NCBI RefSeq assembly: GCF_017565645.3
Contig: NZ_CP086136.1
Location: 4,633,501-4,697,500 of the forward strand
Reading direction: 5' to 3'
DNA from: Bradyrhizobium barranii subsp. barranii
Lineage (GTDB): Bacteria; Pseudomonadota; Alphaproteobacteria; Rhizobiales; Xanthobacteraceae
DNA length: 64,000 nucleotides
Part shown: in pieces, positions 51,298 to 59,420 of the stretch
How the letters are laid out: each line of letters starts with the position of its first letter
How positions within the stretch are numbered: position 1 is the first letter of the stretch
The notes under the pieces: model-generated
Told to the model about the DNA's origin: nothing
Database searches by the model: none
Seen by the model: only the letters and a program-made list of their open reading frames with translations
Position numbers and translations under genes: made by a program

Positions 51298-52515
51298 TCA
51301 CGACGTGCCGGTCCTGGTCAGAAGATCGGTGAGAAGACCTAGCACACCAAAGCTCGCCGCGACCACGCAGACAGCGGTCCAGCCGCCAAAACTCCAGGCC
51401 AGCGAGGCCGCTGCGGAGCCGACGCCGCCGCCGATGAAGAACAGCGCAACGAACAGGCCGTTGATGCGGCCGCGCGCCTCGGGGTGCAGCAGATTGATGG
51501 CGCGGCGGCCGAGCGTCTGGTCGGCGGTGATGCCGACGTCGAGCAGGATCGTGCCGAGGCTCAATACCAGCAGTGCCGCCATGCGGGACTCCATCGCACC
51601 GGCCACGGCGCAGAGCGCGAGCGAGCCGATGATGAGCAGATGCGCCACAAGAAACAGCGGGCGCGCCCAGCCCTTATCGCCCCAGCGGCCAGCGAGCGGT
51701 GTCGCCGCGGCGCCTGCGACGCCGATCAGCGCGAAGGCCGCGATGCCCTTGGAGTCGAGGCCGAATGGCGCCTCCGGCAGGCGCAGCGCGACCGCCGACC
51801 AGAAGGCGGTGAAGGAGGCCATGACCAGCGATGCGGTCCAGGCCCGCACGCGCAGCACAGGTTCTTCCCGCAACAGCTTTGGGAACGAGCGGAGCAATTC
51901 GCCGTAGCCGACGCGGGCTGCCGGTCGCAGCGTCGGCAGATAACGGCCGAGCGCACCCGCGAGGAACGTGATCAGGATGGCTGAGGCGAGATAATAGGCA
52001 CGCCAGCTCCAGAGATCTGCGATCAGGCTCGCTGCTGGCCGCGACAGCAGGATGCCGATCATCAATCCGCTCATGACTTCACCGATGGCCTGGCCGCGAC
52101 GCTCGGGCGCCACCATCGAAGCCACGAGCGGAACCATCATCTGGATCGCGGCGCAGGAGGCGCCGAGAACGAACGTGGCGAGCAATAGCAGTGACGGCGT
52201 CGGCGCTAGCGCCGTTGCCAGCGCCGCGAAGATCGCGCAGCCGAGCGTGCGCAGGATCAGGCGCCGGTTCTCGATGAGATCGACCAGCGGCACCAGCAAC
52301 AACAGGCCGAGTGCATAGCCGAGCAGCGTTAGCGTGCTGACGAGGCCAGCCTACCAGGCGGTCATGGCCAGCGACCGGCCGATCAGTCCAACGAGGATCT
52401 GCGGCGCGAACAAATTGGTGACGACGCCGCCGGTGGTGATGGCGCCGAGCCAGATCAGGGATCGCTCGGCAAGTTGCTTCGGGGATACGAGCTTGGTGGT
52501 TTCGGAGATGGTCAT
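51298..52515 (-). pseudogene. MFS transporter with in-frame TAG
   Basis: From ATG 52515 the frame reads MTISETTKLVSPKQLAERSL into the first helices, then meets TAG at 52353-52351 (codon 55), after SLAMTAW. It continues as AGLVSTLTLLGYALGLLLLV and the rest of a typical 12-helix carrier to the TGA at 51298-51300. Gln in place of the stop (CAG to TAG) is the likely original. The family is the chloramphenicol-resistance-like/inner-membrane MFS branch. It is divergent from a LysR gene that probably regulated it. A start at ATG 52302 would give a truncated protein. Confidence 0.82.
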
Positions 52516-52609
52516 GGGACCTCGCGGGCTGGGTACGGGGGTCCCCTTTAAGCGGGGTGACTAATATGCTACAATTCAATTAAGCCTATAAAGAATATGC
52601 GAGTTAGTT

Positions 52610-53512
52610 ATGAATACCCATGACCTCGTCGCCTTCGTCGCTGTGGTCGAGACCGGATCAATCGTTGCCGCCTCGACGCGCCTCAATCTCACGCAGCCTG
52701 GCGTAACCCGGCGCATCCAGAATCTCGAGGAGATGCTGGGCGCGCAGCTGTTGGACCGCCTGTCGAAACCGTTGAAGCCCACGGCCGCAGGTCGTGAGGC
52801 CTATGAGCAGGGCCGGCGCCTTCTTCGGATGCTGGACGACCTCAAGTCAGGCGTCGCCAATGACGGCGTTGTGCGCGGCGAGTTCAGGCTCGGCCTCACG
52901 CCGTTTCTCTCCGAGGCCGGACTCAGCGCGCCGCTCGACGCGGTGCGTGCCGAATTTCCGGCACTGAGCGTGCGCGTCGTCTCGGGTTGGTCGCCCAACC
53001 AAGTCGAGCGGGTCAGCCGCAACGAGCTGGATGCCGCCGCGATCTGCCTGCCTGACGGGGCAACGCCGCCTGCCGATCTCGTCGCCGACGATCTCGGGTC
53101 GCAGCCGGTGGTGTTCGTCGTCGCGCGCGACATGAAGATTCCGCGCACCGTCGACCTGGAGCGCCTGTCGCAGCTCTCGTGGGTGATCAACCAGGACGGT
53201 TGCGGATTTCGCGACACACTCAAGCGCCGCTTCGATGCAGAGCATTTACCGTTCACCGTCGCTGTGGAGGCGCTGGACAGCGAGCTTCGGCTGTCGCTGG
53301 TGTCACGCGGCCTGGGCGTCGGCCTGGTCACGCCGATCGGGCTGAAGCGCAGCGCATTTCGCGACAAGCTCAAGCCGGTCGCTGCGCGGGAGTTCAATCC
53401 CGCCGTGCGCGCATGGCTGGTGCATCGCCCGCCGGCCGGGCGACTGACTCGCCCGATCAACCTGTTCCGCGACGGACTGGATCGGGAGCTGCAAGCTCTA
53501 ATTCGCGCCTAG
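52610..53512 (+). CDS. LysR family transcriptional regulator
   Basis: 300 residues. HTH segment SIVAASTRLNLTQPGVTRRI and a periplasmic-binding-like C-terminal domain. It is divergent from the MFS pseudogene, with 94 bases between (52516-52609) containing two AATATGC direct repeats and an AT-rich region. It likely controlled that transporter, a common gene pair. Its stop overlaps the convergent D-threonine aldolase-like gene by 4 bases. Confidence 0.9.
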   Translation: MNTHDLVAFVAVVETGSIVAASTRLNLTQPGVTRRIQNLEEMLGAQLLDRLSKPLKPTAAGREAYEQGRRLLRMLDDLKSGVANDGVVRGEFRLGLTPFLSEAGLSAPLDAVRAEFPALSVRVVSGWSPNQVERVSRNELDAAAICLPDGATPPADLVADDLGSQPVVFVVARDMKIPRTVDLERLSQLSWVINQDGCGFRDTLKRRFDAEHLPFTVAVEALDSELRLSLVSRGLGVGLVTPIGLKRSAFRDKLKPVAAREFNPAVRAWLVHRPPAGRLTRPINLFRDGLDRELQALIRA

Positions 53513-54588
53513 CGCAGCTTCCCGCGCGCCGCCACCGGCAGCGTGCCGATGATCTCCTCGCCGCGCACCATCACCACCTCGTCCATCATGTTGACGACGA
53601 CGCAGACGTGGTTCGGCACGATCCGCACGACGTCGCCGACATTGGGACGCGTGTTGCTGCGTGAGAGGTCGAGGAAGCCGTGTTCTTCCGCGAAGCGCGC
53701 AATTTTGGCCTCGGGGTGCTCCAGGATCAGGCCGTGGCCGTCGAGCCCGCCGGTGTCCGTCGTCAGCGTCTTCGAGCCGGCGTCCAGAATGCCGCGCTCG
53801 GGCGCGGCGCGGCTCACGACCGTCGAATAGATGTGCAGGGCGCAGTCGTCCCAGGTCGCGGAGCCCGCGGCGACCTGCATGCGGTCATTGTAGATGTAGG
53901 TGCCGAAGCGATGCTCGGTGCCGCCCTTGAGCTTGCCGAGATTCTTCAGGTTCGGCGTGCCGCCGGTCGAGACGATCTTGGCGTCCAATCCGTGCGCGCG
54001 CACGCCGGCCAGCGCCTCGTCGTAGAATTTCTGCGCGTCGGCCCAGCCGGTCTCGGTCGGGTACAGCATGAAGCCGGCGAATTCGAGCCCCTTGGACCCG
54101 GCGATCTCGCGGGCCAGCGCAATCGCCTCAGCCGGGGTCTCGACGCCCGCGCGCTTGCGCCCCGTGTCGCATTCGACCACGACCGAGAGCGGACGACCCG
54201 AAGCCGCTGCTGCCTTGGGCAGGCCGGCGACGACCGTCGAGTTGTCGGCAGCGACTGTCATGTTCGCCTTCGCCTGCAGCGCGCCGAGGCGCGCCATCTT
54301 CTCTTCGCCGAGCAGATTGTAGCTGATCAGGATGTTGTCGATGCCGGCATTGGCCATGATCTCGGCCTCGCCGAGCTTCTGGCAGGTGATGCCCTTCGCG
54401 CCGGCCGCAACCTGCAGCTTGGCGATCGTCGGGTTCTTGTGCGTCTTGATGTGCGGCCGGCTGGCGACACCCGCATCGTCGCAGGCCTTCTGGATCCGTG
54501 CGATGTTGCGCTCGACCCGGTCCATGTCGATGACGGCGCAGGGCGTGCCATATTCACGGGCGATTTTGGCGGCGAGGGGAGTGGTCAT
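53509..54588 (-). CDS. D-threonine aldolase/D-serine dehydratase-like PLP enzyme
   Basis: 359 residues of the fold-type III alanine-racemase-like family. The PLP Lys is in ASRPHIKTHKNPTIAKLQVA, and the C-terminal DSD1-type domain has SRSNTRPNVGDVVRIVPNHV with the His and the Cys of HVCVV that bind the catalytic metal. It acts on D-threonine or D-3-hydroxy amino acids. ATG 54588 begins MTTPLAAKIAREYGTPCAVI. Neighbours do not point to a pathway. Confidence 0.9.
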   Translation of the reverse strand: MTTPLAAKIAREYGTPCAVIDMDRVERNIARIQKACDDAGVASRPHIKTHKNPTIAKLQVAAGAKGITCQKLGEAEIMANAGIDNILISYNLLGEEKMARLGALQAKANMTVAADNSTVVAGLPKAAAASGRPLSVVVECDTGRKRAGVETPAEAIALAREIAGSKGLEFAGFMLYPTETGWADAQKFYDEALAGVRAHGLDAKIVSTGGTPNLKNLGKLKGGTEHRFGTYIYNDRMQVAAGSATWDDCALHIYSTVVSRAAPERGILDAGSKTLTTDTGGLDGHGLILEHPEAKIARFAEEHGFLDLSRSNTRPNVGDVVRIVPNHVCVVVNMMDEVVMVRGEEIIGTLPVAARGKLR

Positions 54589-54611
54589 GTGATCTCTCTA
54601 TTTCTGGACCC

Positions 54612-54693
54612 GTAGGATGGGTAGAGCGCAGCGAAACCCATCAATACCTAATCCCGTTGTGCGATGAGTTTCGCTGCGCTCGACCCATCCTAC
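54612..54693. repeat. Intergenic palindromic repeat (GTAGGATGGGT...ACCCATCCTAC)
   Basis: Arms 54612-54642 (begins GTAGGATGGGTAGAGCGCAG) and 54663-54693 (ends GCTCGACCCATCCTAC) form a long hairpin around a 20-base loop. The same family with a CCCACC variant is at 41085-41177. It sits between two minus-strand genes, 3 bases before the ABC-F stop codon. Confidence 0.8.
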
Positions 54694-54696
54694 AAA

Positions 54697-56508
54697 TTAC
54701 GCTTGCTCGATTTCTTCGCGGAGCATTTCCAGTTCGAGCCAGCGCTCTTCGGCGGCAGACAATTCGTCATGCGCCTTGGCGATGGCGGCGGAGGTCTCGT
54801 CGAATTTCTTGCGGTCTTTGGTGTAGAGATTGGGATCATCGAGGAAGCGCTGCAGCTTGGCAATGTCGGCGTGCAGGGTCTCGATCTTCTTCGGCAACGT
54901 TTCCAGCGCGTGCTTCTCGTTGAAGCTCAACCGACGTTTTGCCGTGGCGGGCGGAGCAGCCAGCCGCTCCTCTTTCTTCTCCGCGGGGGCTTGCGCCTTC
55001 GTCGTGTCGCGCTTGAGATCGGCACCGCGCTGCGCCAGCATGTCGCTGTAGCCGCCGGCATATTCGGTCCACTTGCCGTTGCCTTCGGGGGCGATCACGG
55101 ACGTGACGACGCGGTCGAGGAAGTCGCGGTCGTGGCTGATCAGGATCACTGTGCCCTCGTAGTCGCCGAGCATGTCCTCGAGCACGTCGAGGGTTTCAAG
55201 GTCGAGATCGTTGGTCGGTTCGTCCAGCACCAGCAGGTTCGAGGGTTTTGCCAGCGCGCGGGCCAGCATCAGCCGGCCGCGCTCACCGCCCGAGAGCACC
55301 TCGACAGGCGTGCCGCGCTGCTCCTGGGCGAACAGGAAGTCCTTCATGTAGCCGACCACATGCTTCGGTTTGCCGCCGACCATGATCTGGTCGCCACGGC
55401 CGCCGGTTAGCGCCTCGGCCAGCGTCGACTTGGGATCGAGGCTTTCGCGGTGCTGGTCGAGCGTGGCCGTCTCAAGATTGGCGCCGAGCCGCACGATGCC
55501 GGCATCGGGCTCCGCGCCGCCGGTGAGCAGGTTGACCAGCGTGGTCTTGCCGGCGCCGTTCGGTCCGACGATGCCGAGCCGGTCGCCGCGCTGGATGCGG
55601 GTCGAGAAATTGTCGACGATCACGCGGTCGCCGAAGGCCTTGGTGACGCCCTTGGCCTCGATCACGAGCTTGCCGGATTGCTCCGCTTCGGATGCGGCGA
55701 GACTGGCGGTGCCGGCCGTGCCGCGATAATTGCGCCGCTGGTCGCGCAGTGCGTGCAGGTTGCCGAGCCGCTTGACGTTGCGCTTGCGGCGGCCGGAGAC
55801 GCCGTGGCGCAGCCAGTGCTCCTCGTCGACGATCTTGCGGTCGAGCTTGTGCTGGTCGCGCTCTTCCTCGGCCAGCACCTCGTCGCGCCAGCTCTCGAAC
55901 GAGGCGAAGCCACGATCGATCTGCTTGATCTTGCCGCGGTCGAGCCATGCGGTCGAGCGCGAGAGATTGGTGAGGAAACGGCGGTCATGGCTGATGATCA
56001 CCAGCGCGCCGCGGCGGCTGTCGAGCTCCTTTTCCAGCCATTCGATGGTGGAGAGGTCCAGATGGTTGGTCGGCTCGTCCAGCAGCAATATGTCGGGCGA
56101 GGGCGCCAGCACGCGAGCCAGCGCGGCACGGCGGGCCTCGCCGCCAGAGACGTTGGCCGGGTTCTCGTTGCCGGTAAGCCCGAGCTGCTCCACGAGGTAG
56201 CGTGCCTGGTACGGGTCGTCGCCGGGCGCGAGGCCCGCCTCGACATAGGCGAGCGTGGTCTTGTGGTCGCCGAAATCCGGCTCCTGCGGCAGATAGCGAA
56301 CGGTCGCGCCCGGCTGCACGAAGCGCGTGCCGCCGTCGGGCTCGACGAGGCCGGCTGCGATCTTCAGCAGCGTCGACTTGCCCGAGCCGTTGCGGCCGAT
56401 CAGGCAGACGCGCTCGCCCGGCGCGACGTTGAGCTCGACGCCGCTCAGCAGCGGCGTGCCGCCAAAGGTGAGCTTGATGTCTTTGAGTTGGATCAGGGGC
56501 GGCGCCAT
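54697..56508 (-). CDS. uup: ABC-F family ATPase (Uup-like)
   Basis: 603 residues with two ABC domains. Walker A is LIGRNGSGKSTLLKI in the first domain and GIVGPNGAGKTTLVNL in the second. Signatures are NVSGGEARRAALARVL and LSGGERGRLMLARAL. The C-terminal KIETLHADIAKLQRF coiled-coil is characteristic of Uup-type proteins. No membrane segment is present, as expected for ABC-F. Family members act on the ribosome or on DNA-related stress; the assignment to Uup rather than EttA is by the C-terminus. ATG 56508 is chosen as the family start and lies 2 bases from the YaiI gene's stop. Confidence 0.9.
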   Translation of the reverse strand: MAPPLIQLKDIKLTFGGTPLLSGVELNVAPGERVCLIGRNGSGKSTLLKIAAGLVEPDGGTRFVQPGATVRYLPQEPDFGDHKTTLAYVEAGLAPGDDPYQARYLVEQLGLTGNENPANVSGGEARRAALARVLAPSPDILLLDEPTNHLDLSTIEWLEKELDSRRGALVIISHDRRFLTNLSRSTAWLDRGKIKQIDRGFASFESWRDEVLAEEERDQHKLDRKIVDEEHWLRHGVSGRRKRNVKRLGNLHALRDQRRNYRGTAGTASLAASEAEQSGKLVIEAKGVTKAFGDRVIVDNFSTRIQRGDRLGIVGPNGAGKTTLVNLLTGGAEPDAGIVRLGANLETATLDQHRESLDPKSTLAEALTGGRGDQIMVGGKPKHVVGYMKDFLFAQEQRGTPVEVLSGGERGRLMLARALAKPSNLLVLDEPTNDLDLETLDVLEDMLGDYEGTVILISHDRDFLDRVVTSVIAPEGNGKWTEYAGGYSDMLAQRGADLKRDTTKAQAPAEKKEERLAAPPATAKRRLSFNEKHALETLPKKIETLHADIAKLQRFLDDPNLYTKDRKKFDETSAAIAKAHDELSAAEERWLELEMLREEIEQA

Positions 56509-56510
56509 GA

Positions 56511-57014
56511 CTAGCCTTGATTCAAATTCTGGCTCGTCGCGGCCTGGTCGGCACGGCGGCGCTGGATCCGGCGCAGCGTCTGGTCGAGCGCGGAGAGGAA
56601 CGCGGAGCGGTCGCGTGGCGCGAACGAACGTGGGCCGCCGGTGACCTCGCCGGCCGAGCGCAGATCCGTCATCAGATTGCGCACCGCCAGCGTCATCCCG
56701 ATCGACTCTTCCGTGAACGGCTTGCCGTTCGGTGCGATCACGTCGGCGCCCGCTTTCACGCAACGGCTCGCCAGCGGAATGTCCGATGTCACGACGACGT
56801 CGCCCGGCTTGGCCCGCTCCGCGATCCAGTCGTCGGCGGCATCCATGCCGGCGCCCGCTGCAATCCGCTCAATGAACGGATCCTGGGGAACGCGAATAAA
56901 ATTGCCGGCAACCACGCTCACGGGCACTCCGTGCCGGAGCGCGACACGGTAGATCTCGTCCTTCACCGGACAGGCGTCGGCGTCGACATAGATGCGGGTG
57001 GGGGTATCAGTCAT
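56511..57014 (-). CDS. YaiI/YqxD family protein (DUF188)
   Basis: 167 residues from ATG 57014 ([20 protein letters not shown]). The [15 protein letters not shown] and [20 protein letters not shown] motifs, with conserved Asp residues, resemble the PIN-like nuclease fold. The function is not established for this family. It precedes the ABC-F gene by 2 bases, so the two are co-transcribed. Confidence 0.9.
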   Translation of the reverse strand: MTDTPTRIYVDADACPVKDEIYRVALRHGVPVSVVAGNFIRVPQDPFIERIAAGAGMDAADDWIAERAKPGDVVVTSDIPLASRCVKAGADVIAPNGKPFTEESIGMTLAVRNLMTDLRSAGEVTGGPRSFAPRDRSAFLSALDQTLRRIQRRRADQAATSQNLNQG

Positions 57015-57121
57015 TCGCCGCGTGGTACCCCATTCGGGCCGCAAAGGCGAGGGGATTGACCGGTGTTCCCGGGGGCCTACGATCAACCCTGAAACAACAA
57101 GAATTCAGGGAAAGGCCCGCC

Positions 57122-57922
57122 ATGCCGAACCGGCTCGAAACCTACCGCGTCGAGGCCTACAACACCGCCAAACAGTCCGAAAACAAGATGCATGACGACA
57201 CGGTGGCGCGCCGCTTCGGCTTTTCCGGCGGGCTGGTCCCCGGCGTCGATGTCTTCGCCTACATGATGCACGTGCCGGTGGCGCGCTGGGGCCACGATTT
57301 CCTGTCGCGCGGGCTGGTCGAGGCCCGCTTCATCAAGCCGGTCTATGACGGCGAGACCGCGGATGTGGATGCGACCGAGCACAACGGCCTGCTCACGATC
57401 GAGGTCTTCAGCCGCACCGAGCTGTGCGCCACGGGGACAGCGTCGCTCCCGGCGGCCGCGCCCGTGGTGTCATTGAACGACTTTGTCGAGGTCGCGGCCA
57501 TTGCCGAGCGCAAGCCTGTGAGCCCGGCAGCGTTCGAGGTGGGCAAATGGCTGGGCACGACGCCCCGACGCTGGGCCGGGCAGGATGCGACCGACTATCT
57601 TGCCGACATCAGGGAAACCGATCCGATTTTCGCGCTTGAGGGGCTCGGCCATCCTGGCCTGGTCCAGCGCGTGATGAACCGCGTCCTCGTCGACAACACG
57701 ATTTTGGGCCCGTGGATCCATGTCGGCAGCGGCATGCAGCTGCTGTCAGCCGCGCGCGCCGGCGACGAGATCACCGCGCGGGCAAAAGTCACCGCGAACT
57801 ACGAGAAGAAGGGCCACCGCTTCGTCGAGCTCGACGCGCTGGTCGTCGCCAACGGCACGACGCCGCTGGCGCACTGCCAGCATACTGCGATCTACCAGCC
57901 GCGCGAGCAGGCGGCGGACTGA
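57122..57922 (+). CDS. MaoC-like hotdog-fold protein, hypothetical
   Basis: 266 residues from ATG 57122. GFSGGLVPGVDVFAYMMHV and VEARFIKPVYDGETADVDAT are typical of a MaoC/hotdog dehydratase-like domain, and the C-terminal part (ITARAKVTANYEKKGHRFV) repeats the fold. A catalytic Asp-His pair is not clearly seen, so the activity is uncertain. Similar proteins occur as single genes in many Bradyrhizobium genomes. The reading frame extends upstream to 57056 without a convincing start. Confidence 0.72.
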   Translation: MPNRLETYRVEAYNTAKQSENKMHDDTVARRFGFSGGLVPGVDVFAYMMHVPVARWGHDFLSRGLVEARFIKPVYDGETADVDATEHNGLLTIEVFSRTELCATGTASLPAAAPVVSLNDFVEVAAIAERKPVSPAAFEVGKWLGTTPRRWAGQDATDYLADIRETDPIFALEGLGHPGLVQRVMNRVLVDNTILGPWIHVGSGMQLLSAARAGDEITARAKVTANYEKKGHRFVELDALVVANGTTPLAHCQHTAIYQPREQAAD

Positions 57923-57940
57923 AAGCCAGTTGAGGTCTCC

Positions 57941-59365
57941 TTGCGCGCCCTCGTTTGTTTCGGAATAGCATTCCTTTTGTCGCTCCATGCCCTTTGCGTC
58001 GTGCATGCCGCCGCACCGATGCCCGATAGTGTGTCGCTCAGCGAGCAGACGACGACGTGGAGCACCGTCAAGTTCGCGGTCGATGCGGAGAATGGCTTTG
58101 TCAGCGGCTCGCTCGACAAGAGCGTGATCGTCGAACGCAGTTTCAAATCCTACCTGCTTGAGAATCGATATCTGAGGGTAACGATCGTGCCCGAATTCGG
58201 AGGGCGTATTCTTTCCATCGTCTACAAGCCGACCGGCCACGAGCAGCTTTATCGAACGGACGTCGGAGTGCCCTACGGCATGAAGGCCGGAAATTTCTAC
58301 TACGACTGGCTGATGGTGTACGGCGGAATCTTCCCAACGTTCCCGGATGCCGAGCACGGCAAGACGTGGTTGAAGCCGTGGGCTTTTCGGGTGGTGAAGG
58401 AGGGCCCCGACGAAGTCACGGTCGTGATGTCGTTCCAGGATGACTTCGACTATTCCGCGCGGCCGAGCAAGTTCAGGGGCGCGACCGGCATCGAGGCGAA
58501 CTACTACGTCACGCTGAAGGCCGATCGTGCCGCACTCGACGCGCGCGTGGTGCTGAAGAACCCGAACGACGAGGCTGTCCAATACGAATACTGGACGTGC
58601 ACGACGCTCGCTCCGGGATCGGAGCCGAAAAATCCCAGGGCAACGGGCGGCGCCGAAATCATCGCGCCGATCCGAACTTACACGACGCCTGCCTGGTCGG
58701 CCAATCTGGCAGACGGCGACGAGAGCGCGGGTATGGGCAGGCGGCGCTTCGAAAACCTGCGTTACTTTAAGAACTGGCCAACGATGGGCATCACCTATGC
58801 TGCGCCAGATATGCAGGGCGGGAATTTCTGGGGCGTCATCAACCATGACAATGCAGAAGGAATTATTCGCATTGCGGACAATACCCTCACGCGGGGCTTG
58901 AAAATGTGGACGTGGGGGTTTCCGTCGCTCACCGGCGAAACCGATGCCCGGAAGGATCCGAACGAGTGGCGGCCGTATGTCGAATTATGGGCGGGCGTGT
59001 CAGACCAGTTTTTCCACAGCGCAGACTTTCCCGCACGCAGTGAGGTGTCGATTCCAGAAACCTACAGCCCGACCGTCGGCATGAGCAACGTGACGCATGC
59101 GAACGAGAATGTGCTGATCAATTTCTCGGCCGAGGCGTCTCGCGCCGTGCTCGAGTTCTTCAGCATCGAACCGGCCATCCCGTTGCTTGTCACGTTGAAA
59201 CGGGGTGACACCGCTCTGTTCAGCGGGGTCGTGAGCGCCGATCCGAACAACGGAAATCGCATTTCGGCAGCGATTGCCGACGGCCGTAGCGGGGAAAAGA
59301 TACGGCTAACGATCACGACCACGGAGGGAAAGGAGTTGATCGCCGCCGAAACGGCGATCAAGTGA
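57941..59365 (+). CDS. Exported DUF5107-like protein
   Basis: 474 residues from TTG 57941, which has GAGGT 5 bases upstream. A clear Sec signal peptide (ALVCFGIAFLLSLHALCVVH) precedes a mature protein with RVTIVPEFGGRILSIVYKPT and EQLYRTDVGVPYGMKAGNFY, a pattern typical of the galactose-mutarotase-like DUF5107 fold that is often linked to sugar metabolism. The base composition looks less GC-rich than its neighbours, hinting at recent acquisition. No catalytic residues are known for this family. Confidence 0.7.
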   Translation: MRALVCFGIAFLLSLHALCVVHAAAPMPDSVSLSEQTTTWSTVKFAVDAENGFVSGSLDKSVIVERSFKSYLLENRYLRVTIVPEFGGRILSIVYKPTGHEQLYRTDVGVPYGMKAGNFYYDWLMVYGGIFPTFPDAEHGKTWLKPWAFRVVKEGPDEVTVVMSFQDDFDYSARPSKFRGATGIEANYYVTLKADRAALDARVVLKNPNDEAVQYEYWTCTTLAPGSEPKNPRATGGAEIIAPIRTYTTPAWSANLADGDESAGMGRRRFENLRYFKNWPTMGITYAAPDMQGGNFWGVINHDNAEGIIRIADNTLTRGLKMWTWGFPSLTGETDARKDPNEWRPYVELWAGVSDQFFHSADFPARSEVSIPETYSPTVGMSNVTHANENVLINFSAEASRAVLEFFSIEPAIPLLVTLKRGDTALFSGVVSADPNNGNRISAAIADGRSGEKIRLTITTTEGKELIAAETAIK

Positions 59366-59420
59366 TCTCTTTCGGAATGCCGGTCGAACCCCCGGCGTTG
59401 TCACGATCGCGGAACTGGCC

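Noticed and set aside
16340..52353. Amber suppression or pyrrolysine at the two in-frame TAG codons.
   Set aside because: TAG is used as an ordinary terminator by several intact genes in the window (for example 34767-34769), and neither protein is in a pyrrolysine family.
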